Assembly: GCA_019236545.1 (NCBI GenBank)
Contig: JAFAIV010000140.1
Location: 1-10,004, forward strand
Source: Actinomycetota bacterium
Lineage (GTDB): Bacteria > Actinomycetota > Thermoleophilia > Gaiellales > Gaiellaceae
DNA: 10,004 nucleotides
Direction of reading: 5' to 3'
A model generated the notes under the pieces. The model saw only the letters and a list, made by a program, of their open reading frames with translations. It was not told the origin of the DNA and searched no databases. Made by a program: the position numbers and the translations under genes. Of the stretch, positions 1-6,514 are shown one piece after another (position 1 is the first letter of the stretch; each line of letters opens with the position of its first letter).

Positions 1-757
1 TGAGTGCTCCCGCGGCGACCACGGCGACGTTGCCGCCGCTGACGGCGAGGAGGTGGTAGAGCCCGCTGGCACGGAAGTCCTGCCGCAGGCCGTCCGGTAG
101 GCCCTGGTCCTCGCCGAGAACGACACCCTCGATCACGCCGCGGCGCACGCCGCCGAGGCCGGGCACCGACGCGGCGGCGAGCCAGCCGTGCAGCCTGTCG
201 GCCACCCCGCCGATCCCCCCGCGCCGCCCCACGGCGCGCCAGGACGACGCGCGCAGGACGACATGCACGCCGTGGTGGCGCAGCCAGGCCCGCTCGTCGA
301 AGCCGTTGGACGGGCCGCGTGGCGCGACGAGCCGGCCGAGCAGCGCGAGCCGGGCGCCCTGCGGCGGCGCGCGGCCAAGCGGCAGCTCGAGCAGGACGGG
401 CTCACGTGGCCGCAGGCCTCCCCAGCGGAGGACGAGGGCGCGCATGCGCAGCTCGAACGAGCCGGTGCGCGGGGGCTCCTCCACCTCGACGACCGCGCGC
501 TCCGCGGTGCCGATCCGCGGGGCGAGGACGCTGCGGTCGATCGAGGTGAGCCGCGCACTCCCCCAGCCCCAGCCGGCGAGCGCGAGCGCCAGCCCCGCGA
601 GCGCGAGCGCAGCGTGCGGGTGGCTCGCCGCCGCGGCCAGGGCGAGGACGGCCGCGGCGGCGAGCGTCGCGGGCAGGAGCGCGACCCGGGCCACGGTCGC
701 GCCGGCGAGCCCGACGCAGAGAGCGGAGCCGAGGGCGTGCGGCGCGCGCACGGTCAC
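1..757 (-). CDS. comEC: ComEC/Rec2-type DNA uptake channel, N-terminal part (cut by window edge)
   Basis: ComEC forms the inner-membrane channel that passes single-stranded DNA into the cell during natural transformation. The visible 252 residues start at a GTG (757-755) that overlaps the comEA stop as GTGA, so the two genes are probably translationally coupled; I saw no separate ribosome site. Residues about 8-65 are strongly hydrophobic (two or three membrane segments). Residues about 70-185 fit the soluble OB-like DUF4131 region of the family, including the segment GPSNGFDERAWLRHHGVHV, which matches the usual 'GGFDYRAYLxxxGI' stretch. The start of the Competence domain follows: VVLGED near 212, then ASGLYHLLAVSGGNVAVV near 230-247, the family's hallmark 'HLLAVSG.NV' motif. 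The remaining several hundred residues, with the membrane core and the metallo-beta-lactamase-like domain, lie beyond position 1. Whether the organism is actually competent cannot be told from here; comEC also persists in non-competent bacteria. Confidence 0.9.
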   Translation of the reverse strand, partial: MTVRAPHALGSALCVGLAGATVARVALLPATLAAAAVLALAAAASHPHAALALAGLALALAGWGWGSARLTSIDRSVLAPRIGTAERAVVEVEEPPRTGSFELRMRALVLRWGGLRPREPVLLELPLGRAPPQGARLALLGRLVAPRGPSNGFDERAWLRHHGVHVVLRASSWRAVGRRGGIGGVADRLHGWLAAASVPGLGGVRRGVIEGVVLGEDQGLPDGLRQDFRASGLYHLLAVSGGNVAVVAAGAL

Positions 758-1353
758 GGGATGACCAGCCCCTTCAGCTGCGCGATGCGCGACGGCCCGA
801 TCCCGGGCACCGCATCGAGCTCGTCCACGGAGTGGAACGGCCCATGCGTTTGCCGGTAGGCGAGGATCTTCGCCGCCGTCGACGGCCCGATCCCCGGGAG
901 CGCGTCGAGCTGCTCCGCGGTCGCGGTGTTGAGGTCGAGCGGCGCTGCGGGCGACGAACCGGCGGCGGGAGGGAAGTCCGCCGGGGTGCCCGCGGCGCCG
1001 CGCGCCGGGACGACCACCTGCTCGCCGTCGGCGAGCGGGGCCGCGAGATTGACCGAGTCGAGCGCCGCCTTCGCGGTCGCGCCACCGGCCGAGGCGACGG
1101 CGTCCGCGATCCGCGTCCCCTCGCGCAGGCGGTAGAGGCCCGGCCTGCGCACCGCGCCTGCGACGTCGACGACGAGCTGCCGCGCGGCGACGGCGGCGCG
1201 AGACGCGCGCACCGGCGCGACCCGCGGCGCCGCGGCCGCCCCGCCCGATCCGAGGTGCCGCAGGAGCAGAACGAGCCCGACGGCGAGCAGCACGGCGCCG
1301 GCGGCGAGGCGACGACGGGACAGCGGCGGAAGCCGAAGCTCCATGTCGCCCAT
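754..1353 (-). CDS. comEA: ComEA-type DNA-binding competence protein
   Basis: ComEA is a membrane-anchored double-stranded DNA receptor that hands DNA to ComEC. The 199-residue product has the expected order: a short basic N-terminus, a membrane anchor at about 17-34 (AGAVLLAVGLVLLL), a low-complexity Ala/Arg linker, a SLBB domain at about 60-116 (VVDVAGAVRRPGLYRL to DGEQVVVP), a Pro/Ala linker, and a C-terminal helix-hairpin-helix pair at about 139-199. The HhH pair opens with LDLNTATAEQLDALPGIG and holds two PGIGPS hairpins, which contact the DNA backbone. I chose the ATG at 1353, with an in-frame ATG three codons later (1344) as alternative. The frame stays open further upstream, but that part would run into the divergent gene at 1404 and does not look like ComEA. 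The stop overlaps the comEC start. No convincing promoter or ribosome site was seen in the 50 bases upstream. Confidence 0.93.
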   Translation of the reverse strand: MGDMELRLPPLSRRRLAAGAVLLAVGLVLLLRHLGSGGAAAAPRVAPVRASRAAVAARQLVVDVAGAVRRPGLYRLREGTRIADAVASAGGATAKAALDSVNLAAPLADGEQVVVPARGAAGTPADFPPAAGSSPAAPLDLNTATAEQLDALPGIGPSTAAKILAYRQTHGPFHSVDELDAVPGIGPSRIAQLKGLVIP

Positions 1354-1381
1354 CGTGACAACGGAACCGTCACGTGTCCGT

Positions 1382-1399
1382 CGAGACTTCGTAGACTCG
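1382..1399. promoter_or_regulatory. Imperfect 18-bp palindrome over a -10 element (possible operator)
   Basis: CGAGACTTCGTAGACTCG pairs at 7 of 9 positions when folded about its centre, and it contains the candidate -10 of the unknown gene at 1404. It lies in the roughly 50-base space between divergent comEA and that gene. Such a palindrome could bind a dimeric regulator, but one match of this quality in 50 bases can occur by chance. Confidence 0.3.
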
Positions 1400-1403
1400 C
1401 ACC
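1392..1403 (+). promoter_or_regulatory. Candidate -10 element of a leaderless promoter for the gene at 1404
   Basis: TAGACT (1392-1397) lies exactly six bases before the GTG at 1404. This fits an actinobacterial -10 element (consensus TANNNT) whose transcript would begin at or next to the start codon. No Shine-Dalgarno sequence is present. No clear -35 box is visible at the expected 16-19 base spacing. Confidence 0.5.
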
Positions 1404-2033
1404 GTGGCCGACTGGGTGACGATCTCCTCGCTCGCGACAGCCGGCGGGACGCTCGTCCTCGCCGGCGCAACGTTCGCCTCGATCCGCTCCGCGAACCGCG
1501 CCGCGCGAGTCGCCGAGCAGTCGCTCCTCGCGGCGCAGCGCCCGCTCCTCGTCCCGTCGCGCACGGAGGACGCGCCGTTGAAGGTCGGGTTCGCGGACGA
1601 CGTCTGGTTCAGCGTCCCCGGCGGCCAGGGCGCGGCCAAGGCGACCGACGACGCCGTCTACCTCGTGATCTCCGTCCGCAACGTCGGCACGGGCATCGCG
1701 ATCCTCCACGGCTGGCACCTCTACCCGGAGATGCAGGGCGGGAGCACGGTCTCGACGCCGCTCGACCGGTTCACGATGCTCACCCGCGACCTCTACATCG
1801 CGCCGGGCGACATCGGCTTCTGGCAGGGCGCGTTCCGCAACCCCGACACGGAGGAGTTCGCGGCGGCCCGCTCAGCCGTCGAGGCGCCGCAGCGGATGAG
1901 CGTCGACATCCTCTACGGCGACTTCGAGGGCGGCCAGCGCGTGATCAGCCGCTTCGCCCTGACGCCGCGCGAGGACCGCTGGTACGCGTCGGTCGCGCGG
2001 CACTGGAACGTCGACCGCCCGGATCCGCGCTAG
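1404..2033 (+). CDS. Membrane-anchored protein of unknown function
   Basis: I do not recognise a named family. The 209-residue product begins with a single hydrophobic segment (residues about 5-27, ISSLATAGGTLVLAGATFASI), followed by a short basic helix-like stretch (RSANRAARVAEQSLLAAQRPLLVPSR). The rest, about 50-209, has the alternating pattern of a beta-rich domain (VYLVISVRNVGTGIAILHGWHLY, LYIAPGDIGFWQGAF, MSVDILYGDFEGGQRVISRFAL). Arg residues directly after the segment suggest that the C-terminal domain faces the cytoplasm (positive-inside rule). The GTG start is supported by a -10-like TAGACT six bases upstream and by the hydrophobic start it gives. The gene runs against its neighbours, between leuS and comEA, and its TAG stop overlaps the leuS stop. 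Base composition matches the neighbours, so there is no sign of recent transfer. Similar 'one membrane helix plus beta domain' proteins are common unannotated products in actinobacteria. Confidence 0.75.
   Translation: MADWVTISSLATAGGTLVLAGATFASIRSANRAARVAEQSLLAAQRPLLVPSRTEDAPLKVGFADDVWFSVPGGQGAAKATDDAVYLVISVRNVGTGIAILHGWHLYPEMQGGSTVSTPLDRFTMLTRDLYIAPGDIGFWQGAFRNPDTEEFAAARSAVEAPQRMSVDILYGDFEGGQRVISRFALTPREDRWYASVARHWNVDRPDPR
2030..2033. other. Shared CTAG: stop codons of two convergent genes
   Basis: The palindrome CTAG supplies the TAG stop of the plus-strand gene (2031-2033) and the TAG stop of minus-strand leuS (2032-2030). There is no space for a conventional terminator between these genes, so each transcript must end inside or beyond the other gene. 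Confidence 0.9.
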
Positions 2034-4402
2034 ACGACGAAGTTGACGAGCTTCCCGGGGACGACGATCGTCTTCCGGGGCTCGCCGCCGTTCAGGTGGC
2101 TGCGCACCTTCTCGCTCTCGCGCGCGAGCGCCACGAGCTCGTCCTCGCCGAGCGACGCCTCCACCTGGAGCCGGTCGCGCACCTTGCCGTTCACCTGGAC
2201 GACGAGCTCGTACGTCTCGCGAACGAGCAGCGCCTCGTCCGCCTCGGGCCAGGGCTCCTCCCAGAGGCGCTCGTGGCCGAGCACCGTCCAGAGCTCCTCG
2301 GCGATGTGCGGCGCGTACGGCTGGATCACGGACACCGCGGTCTCCGCGGCGACGCGCGCGTCCGGGGCGTCCGGCGCCGACGAGAGCTCGTTGACGAGCT
2401 CCATCACCGCCGCGATCGGCGTGTGGAACTGGAACCGCCGCAGGACGTCGTCGGTCACCTTCGCGATCGTCTCGTTCGCCTTCCGCGCCAGCGTCCCGTC
2501 GCGCTCGCCCGGCGACGGCGCCCGCTCGGCGACGTCGTGGATCACGCGCCAGAAGCGGCGCAGGAAGCGGACGATCCCCTCGACGCCCTCCGGCACCCAC
2601 TCCATGTCCTGGTCGGCAGGGCCCATGAAGAGGACGTAGAGGCGGACGGCGTCGGCGCCGTACGCGGCGATGATCTCGTCCGGGCCGGCGACGTTCCCCT
2701 TCGTCTTCGACATCTTCGTGCCGCCGAGCTGCACCCAGCCCTGGTGGAAGAGGCGCGCGAACGGCTCGCGGAAGCCGAGCAGCCCCCAGTCGTTCAGCGC
2801 CTTGACGAAGAAACGCGAGTAGAGCAGGTGGCCGGTCGCGTGGTCGATGCCGCCGATGTACTGGGAGACCGGCATCCAGTAGTCCGCGACGGCTCTGTCC
2901 CACGGCGCCGTCTCGTTGTGCGGGTCGACGTAGCGGATGAAGTACCAGGACGAGTCGACGAACGTGTCCATCGTGTCCGGGTCGCGGCGCGCCGGGCCGC
3001 CGCACTGTGGGCAGTCGACGTTCATGTACTCCTCGTTCTGGGCCAGCGGCGGCTTGCCCTTGGGCGCGTAGTCCTCGATGTCCGGCAGGAGTACCGGCAG
3101 CTCCTCCTCGGGCACCGGGACGACGCCGCACTGCTCGCAGTGGATGTACGGGATCGGGCAGCCCCAGTAGCGCTGGCGGGAGACGCTCCAGTCGCGCAGG
3201 CGGTAGTTCACGGTCGCCTTGCCGCGGCCCTCGGCCTCGAGCGCGGCGACGATCGCGCGCGCGCCCTCCTCGATCGTCAGGCCGTCGAACCGCTCGGAGT
3301 TGACGAGCCGGCCGTCGTCGTCGATCACCTGGACGACCGGCAACCCGAACGTCTCGGCGAACTGGCCGTCGCGCTCGTCGTGGGCCGGGACGGCCATGAT
3401 CGCGCCGGTGCCGTAGTCCATCAGGACGTAGTCCGCGACCCAGATCGGCAGCTGCTCGCCGTTGACCGGGTTCGTCGCGTAGTGGCCGGTGAAGACGCCC
3501 GTCTTCTCGGTCTCGGCGGCGCGGTCCTCGGTCTGGCGGGCGCCGGCGCGGCGCGCGTAGTCCTGCGCCTCGGCGCTCGCGTGGGCGGCGACGAACGGGT
3601 GCTCCGGCGCGACGACGAAGAAGGTGGCACCGAAGAGCGTGTCGGCGCGCGTCGTGAAGACCGGGATGTCCATCCCGAGCTCGTCCACGTGGAAGAGGAG
3701 CTCGGCGCCCTCGGAGCGGCCGATCCAGTTGCGCTGGATCGCCATCGTCTTCTCCGGCCACTCGGCGCCCTCGTACTCGAGCAGCTCGTCGGCGTAGGCG
3801 GTCGTCTTGAAGAACCACTGCGTCATCTGGCGCAGCTCGACCTCGGCGCCGCAGCGCTCGCAGCGGCCGTCGACGATGTACTCGTTCGCGATCACCGTCT
3901 GGTCGTTGGGGCACCAGTTGACCGGCCCCTCCTTGCGGTAGCCGAGGCCGTTCTTCACGAACTGCTGGAAGAGCCACTGCGTCCAGCGGTAGAAGGTCGG
4001 CTGGTGGGCGGCGACCTCGCGCTCCCAGTCGATCGCCCAGCCGAGGCGCTTCATCTGGGCGCGCATGGTCTCGATGTTCCGCTCGATCGTCTCGCGCGGG
4101 TGGCGGCCCTCGCGGATCGCGGCGTTCTCGGCCGGGAGGCCGAACGCGTCCCAGCCCATCGGGCGGAGGACGTTCCAGCCGCTGCGGCGGCGCACGTGCG
4201 TCTGGACGTCGCCCATCGTGTAGTTCAGGACGTGGCCCATGTGGAGGCTCGGGCCGGACGGGTACGGCAACATCTCGAGCTGGTACCAGTGGTTCTCCGG
4301 CGCTGCCTCGCCCGGGCCCGGGTTCGGGACGTGGAAGGCGCGCTCGTCGTCCCAGACGCGCTGCCACTTCGCCTCGATCTCGTGGGGTTCGTACCTGTCC
4401 AT
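2030..4402 (-). CDS. leuS: Leucyl-tRNA synthetase
   Basis: This cytoplasmic class I enzyme charges tRNA-Leu with leucine using ATP. The 790-residue product matches the shorter bacterial LeuRS length (about 800). Visible landmarks in order are: the HIGH-type motif HMGH at 54-57 within YPSGPSLHMGHVLNY; the WDAFGLPAENAA segment near 84-95; a zinc-ligand set starting at NWCPNDQ and continuing with CERCG; the CP1 editing domain with TTRADTLFGATFF and MDYGTGAIMAVPAHDERD (the conserved editing-site Asp); RDWSVSRQRYWGCPIP, with a second cysteine cluster (CEQCG, CPQCGG); the KMSKS loop as KMSKT at 563-567; an anticodon-binding domain (PYAPHIAEELW); and a C-terminal ending VVPGKLVNFVV typical of LeuRS. 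The last residue of KMSKS is Thr, a tolerated variation. The ATG at 4402 starts the usual 'Y.P..IE.KWQ..W' N-terminus. No Shine-Dalgarno is seen, and an intrinsic terminator ends only six bases upstream. Confidence 0.98.
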   Translation of the reverse strand: MDRYEPHEIEAKWQRVWDDERAFHVPNPGPGEAAPENHWYQLEMLPYPSGPSLHMGHVLNYTMGDVQTHVRRRSGWNVLRPMGWDAFGLPAENAAIREGRHPRETIERNIETMRAQMKRLGWAIDWEREVAAHQPTFYRWTQWLFQQFVKNGLGYRKEGPVNWCPNDQTVIANEYIVDGRCERCGAEVELRQMTQWFFKTTAYADELLEYEGAEWPEKTMAIQRNWIGRSEGAELLFHVDELGMDIPVFTTRADTLFGATFFVVAPEHPFVAAHASAEAQDYARRAGARQTEDRAAETEKTGVFTGHYATNPVNGEQLPIWVADYVLMDYGTGAIMAVPAHDERDGQFAETFGLPVVQVIDDDGRLVNSERFDGLTIEEGARAIVAALEAEGRGKATVNYRLRDWSVSRQRYWGCPIPYIHCEQCGVVPVPEEELPVLLPDIEDYAPKGKPPLAQNEEYMNVDCPQCGGPARRDPDTMDTFVDSSWYFIRYVDPHNETAPWDRAVADYWMPVSQYIGGIDHATGHLLYSRFFVKALNDWGLLGFREPFARLFHQGWVQLGGTKMSKTKGNVAGPDEIIAAYGADAVRLYVLFMGPADQDMEWVPEGVEGIVRFLRRFWRVIHDVAERAPSPGERDGTLARKANETIAKVTDDVLRRFQFHTPIAAVMELVNELSSAPDAPDARVAAETAVSVIQPYAPHIAEELWTVLGHERLWEEPWPEADEALLVRETYELVVQVNGKVRDRLQVEASLGEDELVALARESEKVRSHLNGGEPRKTIVVPGKLVNFVV

Positions 4403-4408
4403 GAAACG

Positions 4409-4433
4409 AAAAAGCCTCTCACGCGGGAGAGGC
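4409..4433 (-). terminator. Rho-independent terminator just upstream of leuS
   Basis: Read on the minus strand, GCCTCTC (4433-4427) and GAGAGGC (4420-4414) form a perfect 7-bp stem with a 6-base loop, followed at once by TTTTT (4413-4409). The stem begins 25 bases past the deacetylase stop and the U-run ends six bases before the leuS ATG. A second possible hairpin (GGAGC/GCTCC arms, 4457-4440) lies directly before it. It either ends the deacetylase transcript or works as an attenuator in the leuS leader. Confidence 0.75.
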
Positions 4434-4458
4434 CGTGGTGGAGCCGTCCGCCGCTCCG

Positions 4459-5241
4459 TCAGCCGGATGAATGTAGCAATGCCGCGAACGAGGCGATCCC
4501 GAGGCTGCCGAGGATCTCGTCGCGCCGGAGCAGGAACGGGTGGCGCGCGCTCTGGACGACGCCGGGGCGAGTCGTCACGGCCAGCAGGTAGCCCGCGTCG
4601 CGGACGAGGCGCACCACCTTGGGGTTCTCCCGCCCGGCCGGGTACGCGAACCAGTCCACCGGCCTCCCGAGGCCGCGCGAGAGGATCCGGCGGGAGTCGA
4701 ACAGCTCGTGCCACGCATCCTTCCTCGTCAGCAGGGTCAGGTCGACGTGGTGGACGGTGTGCGAGCCGATCGTGAAGCCGTCGTGCTCGAGGGCGCGGAG
4801 GCCGCCCCAGTCGAGGAAGCTCGGGTCGTGGCCCATGACGCGGTCGGTGATGACGTACGCGGTCGCCGGCATGTGCAGCCGCCGCAGGACGGGCGCGGCG
4901 TAGTAGAGGACGTCGCGGTAGCCGTCGTCGAACGTGATCATCACCGGCCGGCTCGGCAGCGGCTTCCCGTACTCGAGCGCACCGAGGAGCTGGAGCTGCG
5001 TGATCGCGTGGAAGCCGTTCCGCGACAGCCACTCCATCTCGTCCGCGAACAGCTGCGGCGCGACGGTGAGGCCGCGCGTGTACGGGCCGTCGGCGAAGCG
5101 CGGCACCCTGCCGACGAGGTGGTACATGAGGATCGGCACGTCGACGGTACGCGTCGGCAGCTGCGCCGGGAGGCGCAGCGGGGTGCCTGCCGTCAGAGCC
5201 CCCGCCGCGAGGACGGAGGCCAGAACGGCCCTGGAGATCAC
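4459..5241 (-). CDS. Secreted or membrane-tethered polysaccharide deacetylase (NodB domain)
   Basis: This is a carbohydrate esterase family 4 type enzyme, which removes acetyl groups from N-acetylated sugars of peptidoglycan or exopolysaccharide with a divalent metal. The 260-residue product starts with a signal peptide or anchor (about 2-19, ISRAVLASVLAAGALTAG), so it acts outside the membrane. After VPILMYHLV (35-43, a segment seen in PgaB/YadE-like members) come the NodB motifs: TFDDGY at 103-108 (catalytic and metal-binding Asp105/Asp106), SHTVHHVDL at 160-168 (metal ligands His161 and His165), and AYPAGR at 199-204. The LAVTTRPG stretch at 220-227 is the usual late motif. The exact substrate cannot be told. 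I chose the GTG at 5241 because it gives the signal peptide directly and sits behind a -10-like CAGACT. The frame is open further upstream, but that stretch would overlap the divergent lysA. Confidence 0.9.
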   Translation of the reverse strand: MISRAVLASVLAAGALTAGTPLRLPAQLPTRTVDVPILMYHLVGRVPRFADGPYTRGLTVAPQLFADEMEWLSRNGFHAITQLQLLGALEYGKPLPSRPVMITFDDGYRDVLYYAAPVLRRLHMPATAYVITDRVMGHDPSFLDWGGLRALEHDGFTIGSHTVHHVDLTLLTRKDAWHELFDSRRILSRGLGRPVDWFAYPAGRENPKVVRLVRDAGYLLAVTTRPGVVQSARHPFLLRRDEILGSLGIASFAALLHSSG

Positions 5242-5256
5242 GCGGCCGACAGTCTG
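5242..5256 (-). promoter_or_regulatory. Candidate -10 element for the polysaccharide deacetylase
   Basis: On the minus strand CAGACT (5256-5251) lies nine bases before the GTG at 5241. It is the mirror image of the hexamer used by lysA on the other strand. Transcription would start at or within about three bases of the start codon, giving a leaderless or nearly leaderless message. Confidence 0.4.
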
Positions 5257-5287
5257 CCCGAAGCGCCGGTCGGCGAACCGGCAGACT
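5251..5287. repeat. Perfect 8-bp inverted repeat in the lysA/deacetylase divergent promoter
   Basis: AGTCTGCC (5251-5258) and GGCAGACT (5280-5287) are exact reverse complements separated by 21 bases. Each arm ends in the outward-facing -10-like CAGACT of the gene on its side. The inner stretch holds a smaller CGCCG-GT-CGGCG hairpin (5264-5275). The arrangement could come from two similar back-to-back promoters, or from binding sites for one shared regulator. Confidence 0.55.
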
Positions 5288-5293
5288 CTTCCC
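5282..5293 (+). promoter_or_regulatory. Candidate -10 element of a leaderless promoter for lysA
   Basis: CAGACT (5282-5287) lies exactly six bases before the lysA GTG at 5294, the same geometry as the TAGACT before the gene at 1404. No Shine-Dalgarno and no clear -35 hexamer were seen. Confidence 0.45.
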
Positions 5294-6514
5294 GTGCTGG
5301 AGCTGTTCCCCAAGAGCGCCCGGGTCGAGGCCGGCGAGCTGACCATCGGCGGCGTGCCCGTCTCCCGGCTCGCGGACGAGTTCGGGACGCCGCTCGTCGT
5401 CTACGACGAGGCGTCCGTGCGCGCCCAGGCGCGGGCGTACCGCGAGGCGGCGCCGGACGCGCTCGTCGTCTACGGGACGAAGGCGTTCGCGAACGTCGCG
5501 ATCCTGCGGCTGCTCGCGGAGGAGGGCGTCGGCGCGGACGTCTCGACGCTCGGCGAGCTCGCGTTCGCGCGGGCGGCCGGGATCGCCGGCGACGCGATCG
5601 TCTTCCACGGCAACAACAAGTCGGTCGAGGAGCTGCGGGCGGCGGCGGAGGCCGGGGCGCTCGTCGTCCTCGACGCGCCGTCCGAGGTCGACGCGGCGGC
5701 GGAGGCGGGAGTCCGGCGCGTGCTCGTCCGGCTGACGCCGGGCGTGGAGGCGGTGACGCACGCGGCGATCCGCACGGCGCACGAGGGGACGAAGTTCGGG
5801 CTCTCGCCGGAGGCGGCGCGGGCCGTCGTCGAGCGCGCCCGAGAGCGCGGGCTCGATGTCGAGGGCGTCCACATGCACGTCGGCTCGCAGCTGACGCGGA
5901 TCGAGGAGAGCGTCCTCGCCGTCGAGCGGCTCCGCCATTTTCTCGAAGAGCTCGACTGGACGCCGCAGACGATCGACCTCGGCGGCGGCCTCGGCATCCG
6001 CTACACGCGCGAGGACGAGGTGCCTTCGGTCGCGGACTGGGTCGGCGCGCTCCTCCGCGAGCTGCCGGCCGGCGTCCGCCCGATCCTCGAGCCGGGCCGC
6101 TCGCTCGTCGGCCGCGCCGGCGTGACGCTCTACCGGGTCGGCGTCGTCAAGGAGAGCGGCGGCGTCACGTATGCGGCGATCGACGGCGGCATGTCCGACA
6201 ACCCGCGCCCGCAGCTCTACGGCGCGCGCTACGAGGCGCTGCTCGCCACGCGGGCCGAGGAGCTGCCGACCGGCGTCTACCGCATCGCGGGGAAGCACTG
6301 CGAGACCGGCGACGTCCTCATCGACGCGGCGGAGCTCCCGGAGCCGCGTCCCGGCGACCTGCTCGCCGTCCCCGCGACCGGCGCCTATACCCTCGCGCTC
6401 GGCTCGACCTACAACGGCGTACCGCGCCCCGCCGCTGTGCTGGTGGCGGACGGCGAAGCGCGGCTGATCCGGCGCCGCGAGAGCGTGGACGAGCTTCTGC
6501 GGTTCGAGACCTGA
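5294..6514 (+). CDS. lysA: Diaminopimelate decarboxylase
   Basis: This PLP-dependent cytoplasmic enzyme converts meso-diaminopimelate to L-lysine and CO2, the last step of lysine synthesis. The 406-residue product is the right length for the family and belongs to fold type III (alanine-racemase-like barrel plus beta domain). Visible landmarks: FGTPLVVYDEASVR at 30-43; the PLP-binding Lys63 in YGTKAFANVAILR; FHGNNKS at 104-110; HVGSQL at 195-200; the phosphate-binding GGGLGI at 230-235; EPGRS at 266-270; DGGMSDNPRPQLYG at 297-310; the active-site Cys336-Glu337 in HCETGDVL; and the C-terminal YNGVPRPA at 373-380, where the family usually has YNSRPRP. Other fold III decarboxylases share part of this pattern, but the Cys-Glu-x-Gly-Asp segment favours DAP as substrate. 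The GTG start is supported by the upstream -10-like hexamer and by the N-terminus fitting LysA. The stop TGA overlaps the next ATG by one base. Confidence 0.93.
   Translation: MLELFPKSARVEAGELTIGGVPVSRLADEFGTPLVVYDEASVRAQARAYREAAPDALVVYGTKAFANVAILRLLAEEGVGADVSTLGELAFARAAGIAGDAIVFHGNNKSVEELRAAAEAGALVVLDAPSEVDAAAEAGVRRVLVRLTPGVEAVTHAAIRTAHEGTKFGLSPEAARAVVERARERGLDVEGVHMHVGSQLTRIEESVLAVERLRHFLEELDWTPQTIDLGGGLGIRYTREDEVPSVADWVGALLRELPAGVRPILEPGRSLVGRAGVTLYRVGVVKESGGVTYAAIDGGMSDNPRPQLYGARYEALLATRAEELPTGVYRIAGKHCETGDVLIDAAELPEPRPGDLLAVPATGAYTLALGSTYNGVPRPAAVLVADGEARLIRRRESVDELLRFET

Noticed and set aside
133..859. Several open frames on both strands across the left end
   Set aside because: They are Arg/Ala/Ser/Pro-rich shadows. 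The true frame here is ComEC, recognised by its HLLAVSG motif and GTG start.
1354..1470. Upstream extension of comEA
   Set aside because: The extra Arg/Ser-rich residues overlap the divergent gene at 1404 and are absent from the usual ComEA layout of short N-terminus then membrane anchor.
1872..4367. Long minus-strand open frame overlapping leuS in another frame
   Set aside because: It is an out-of-frame Arg/Pro-rich reading of leuS, which has unmistakable LeuRS motifs in its own frame.
4409..4458. T-box riboswitch before leuS
   Set aside because: The terminator hairpin is the kind a T-box ends in, but the leader strand lacks the conserved GGTGG-NACCGCG bulge sequence, and only 56 bases separate the two genes.
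1343..4591. Very long plus-strand open frame (over 1000 codons) opposite leuS
   Set aside because: It is the antisense shadow of leuS and of the genes beside it. Its translation is Arg/Asp/Val/Leu-rich without domain motifs, as expected in very GC-rich DNA.
4934..5293. Upstream extension of lysA from an ATG at 4934
   Set aside because: It would run antisense through the deacetylase signal peptide and motifs. The LysA N-terminus fits the GTG at 5294 with its -10-like element.
5242..5346. Upstream extension of the deacetylase from an ATG inside lysA
   Set aside because: The added residues do not resemble a signal peptide and would overlap the divergent lysA. The GTG at 5241 gives a signal peptide at once.
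4403..6298. Open frame continuing upstream of leuS through the deacetylase and into lysA
   Set aside because: The LeuRS N-terminus begins cleanly at the ATG at 4402. The upstream part reads antisense or out of frame through genes with their own clear motifs, and a terminator hairpin lies in between.
4540..6513. Upstream extension of the transporter frame
   Set aside because: It is an out-of-frame reading of lysA and an antisense reading of the deacetylase. The transporter starts at the ATG overlapping the lysA stop.
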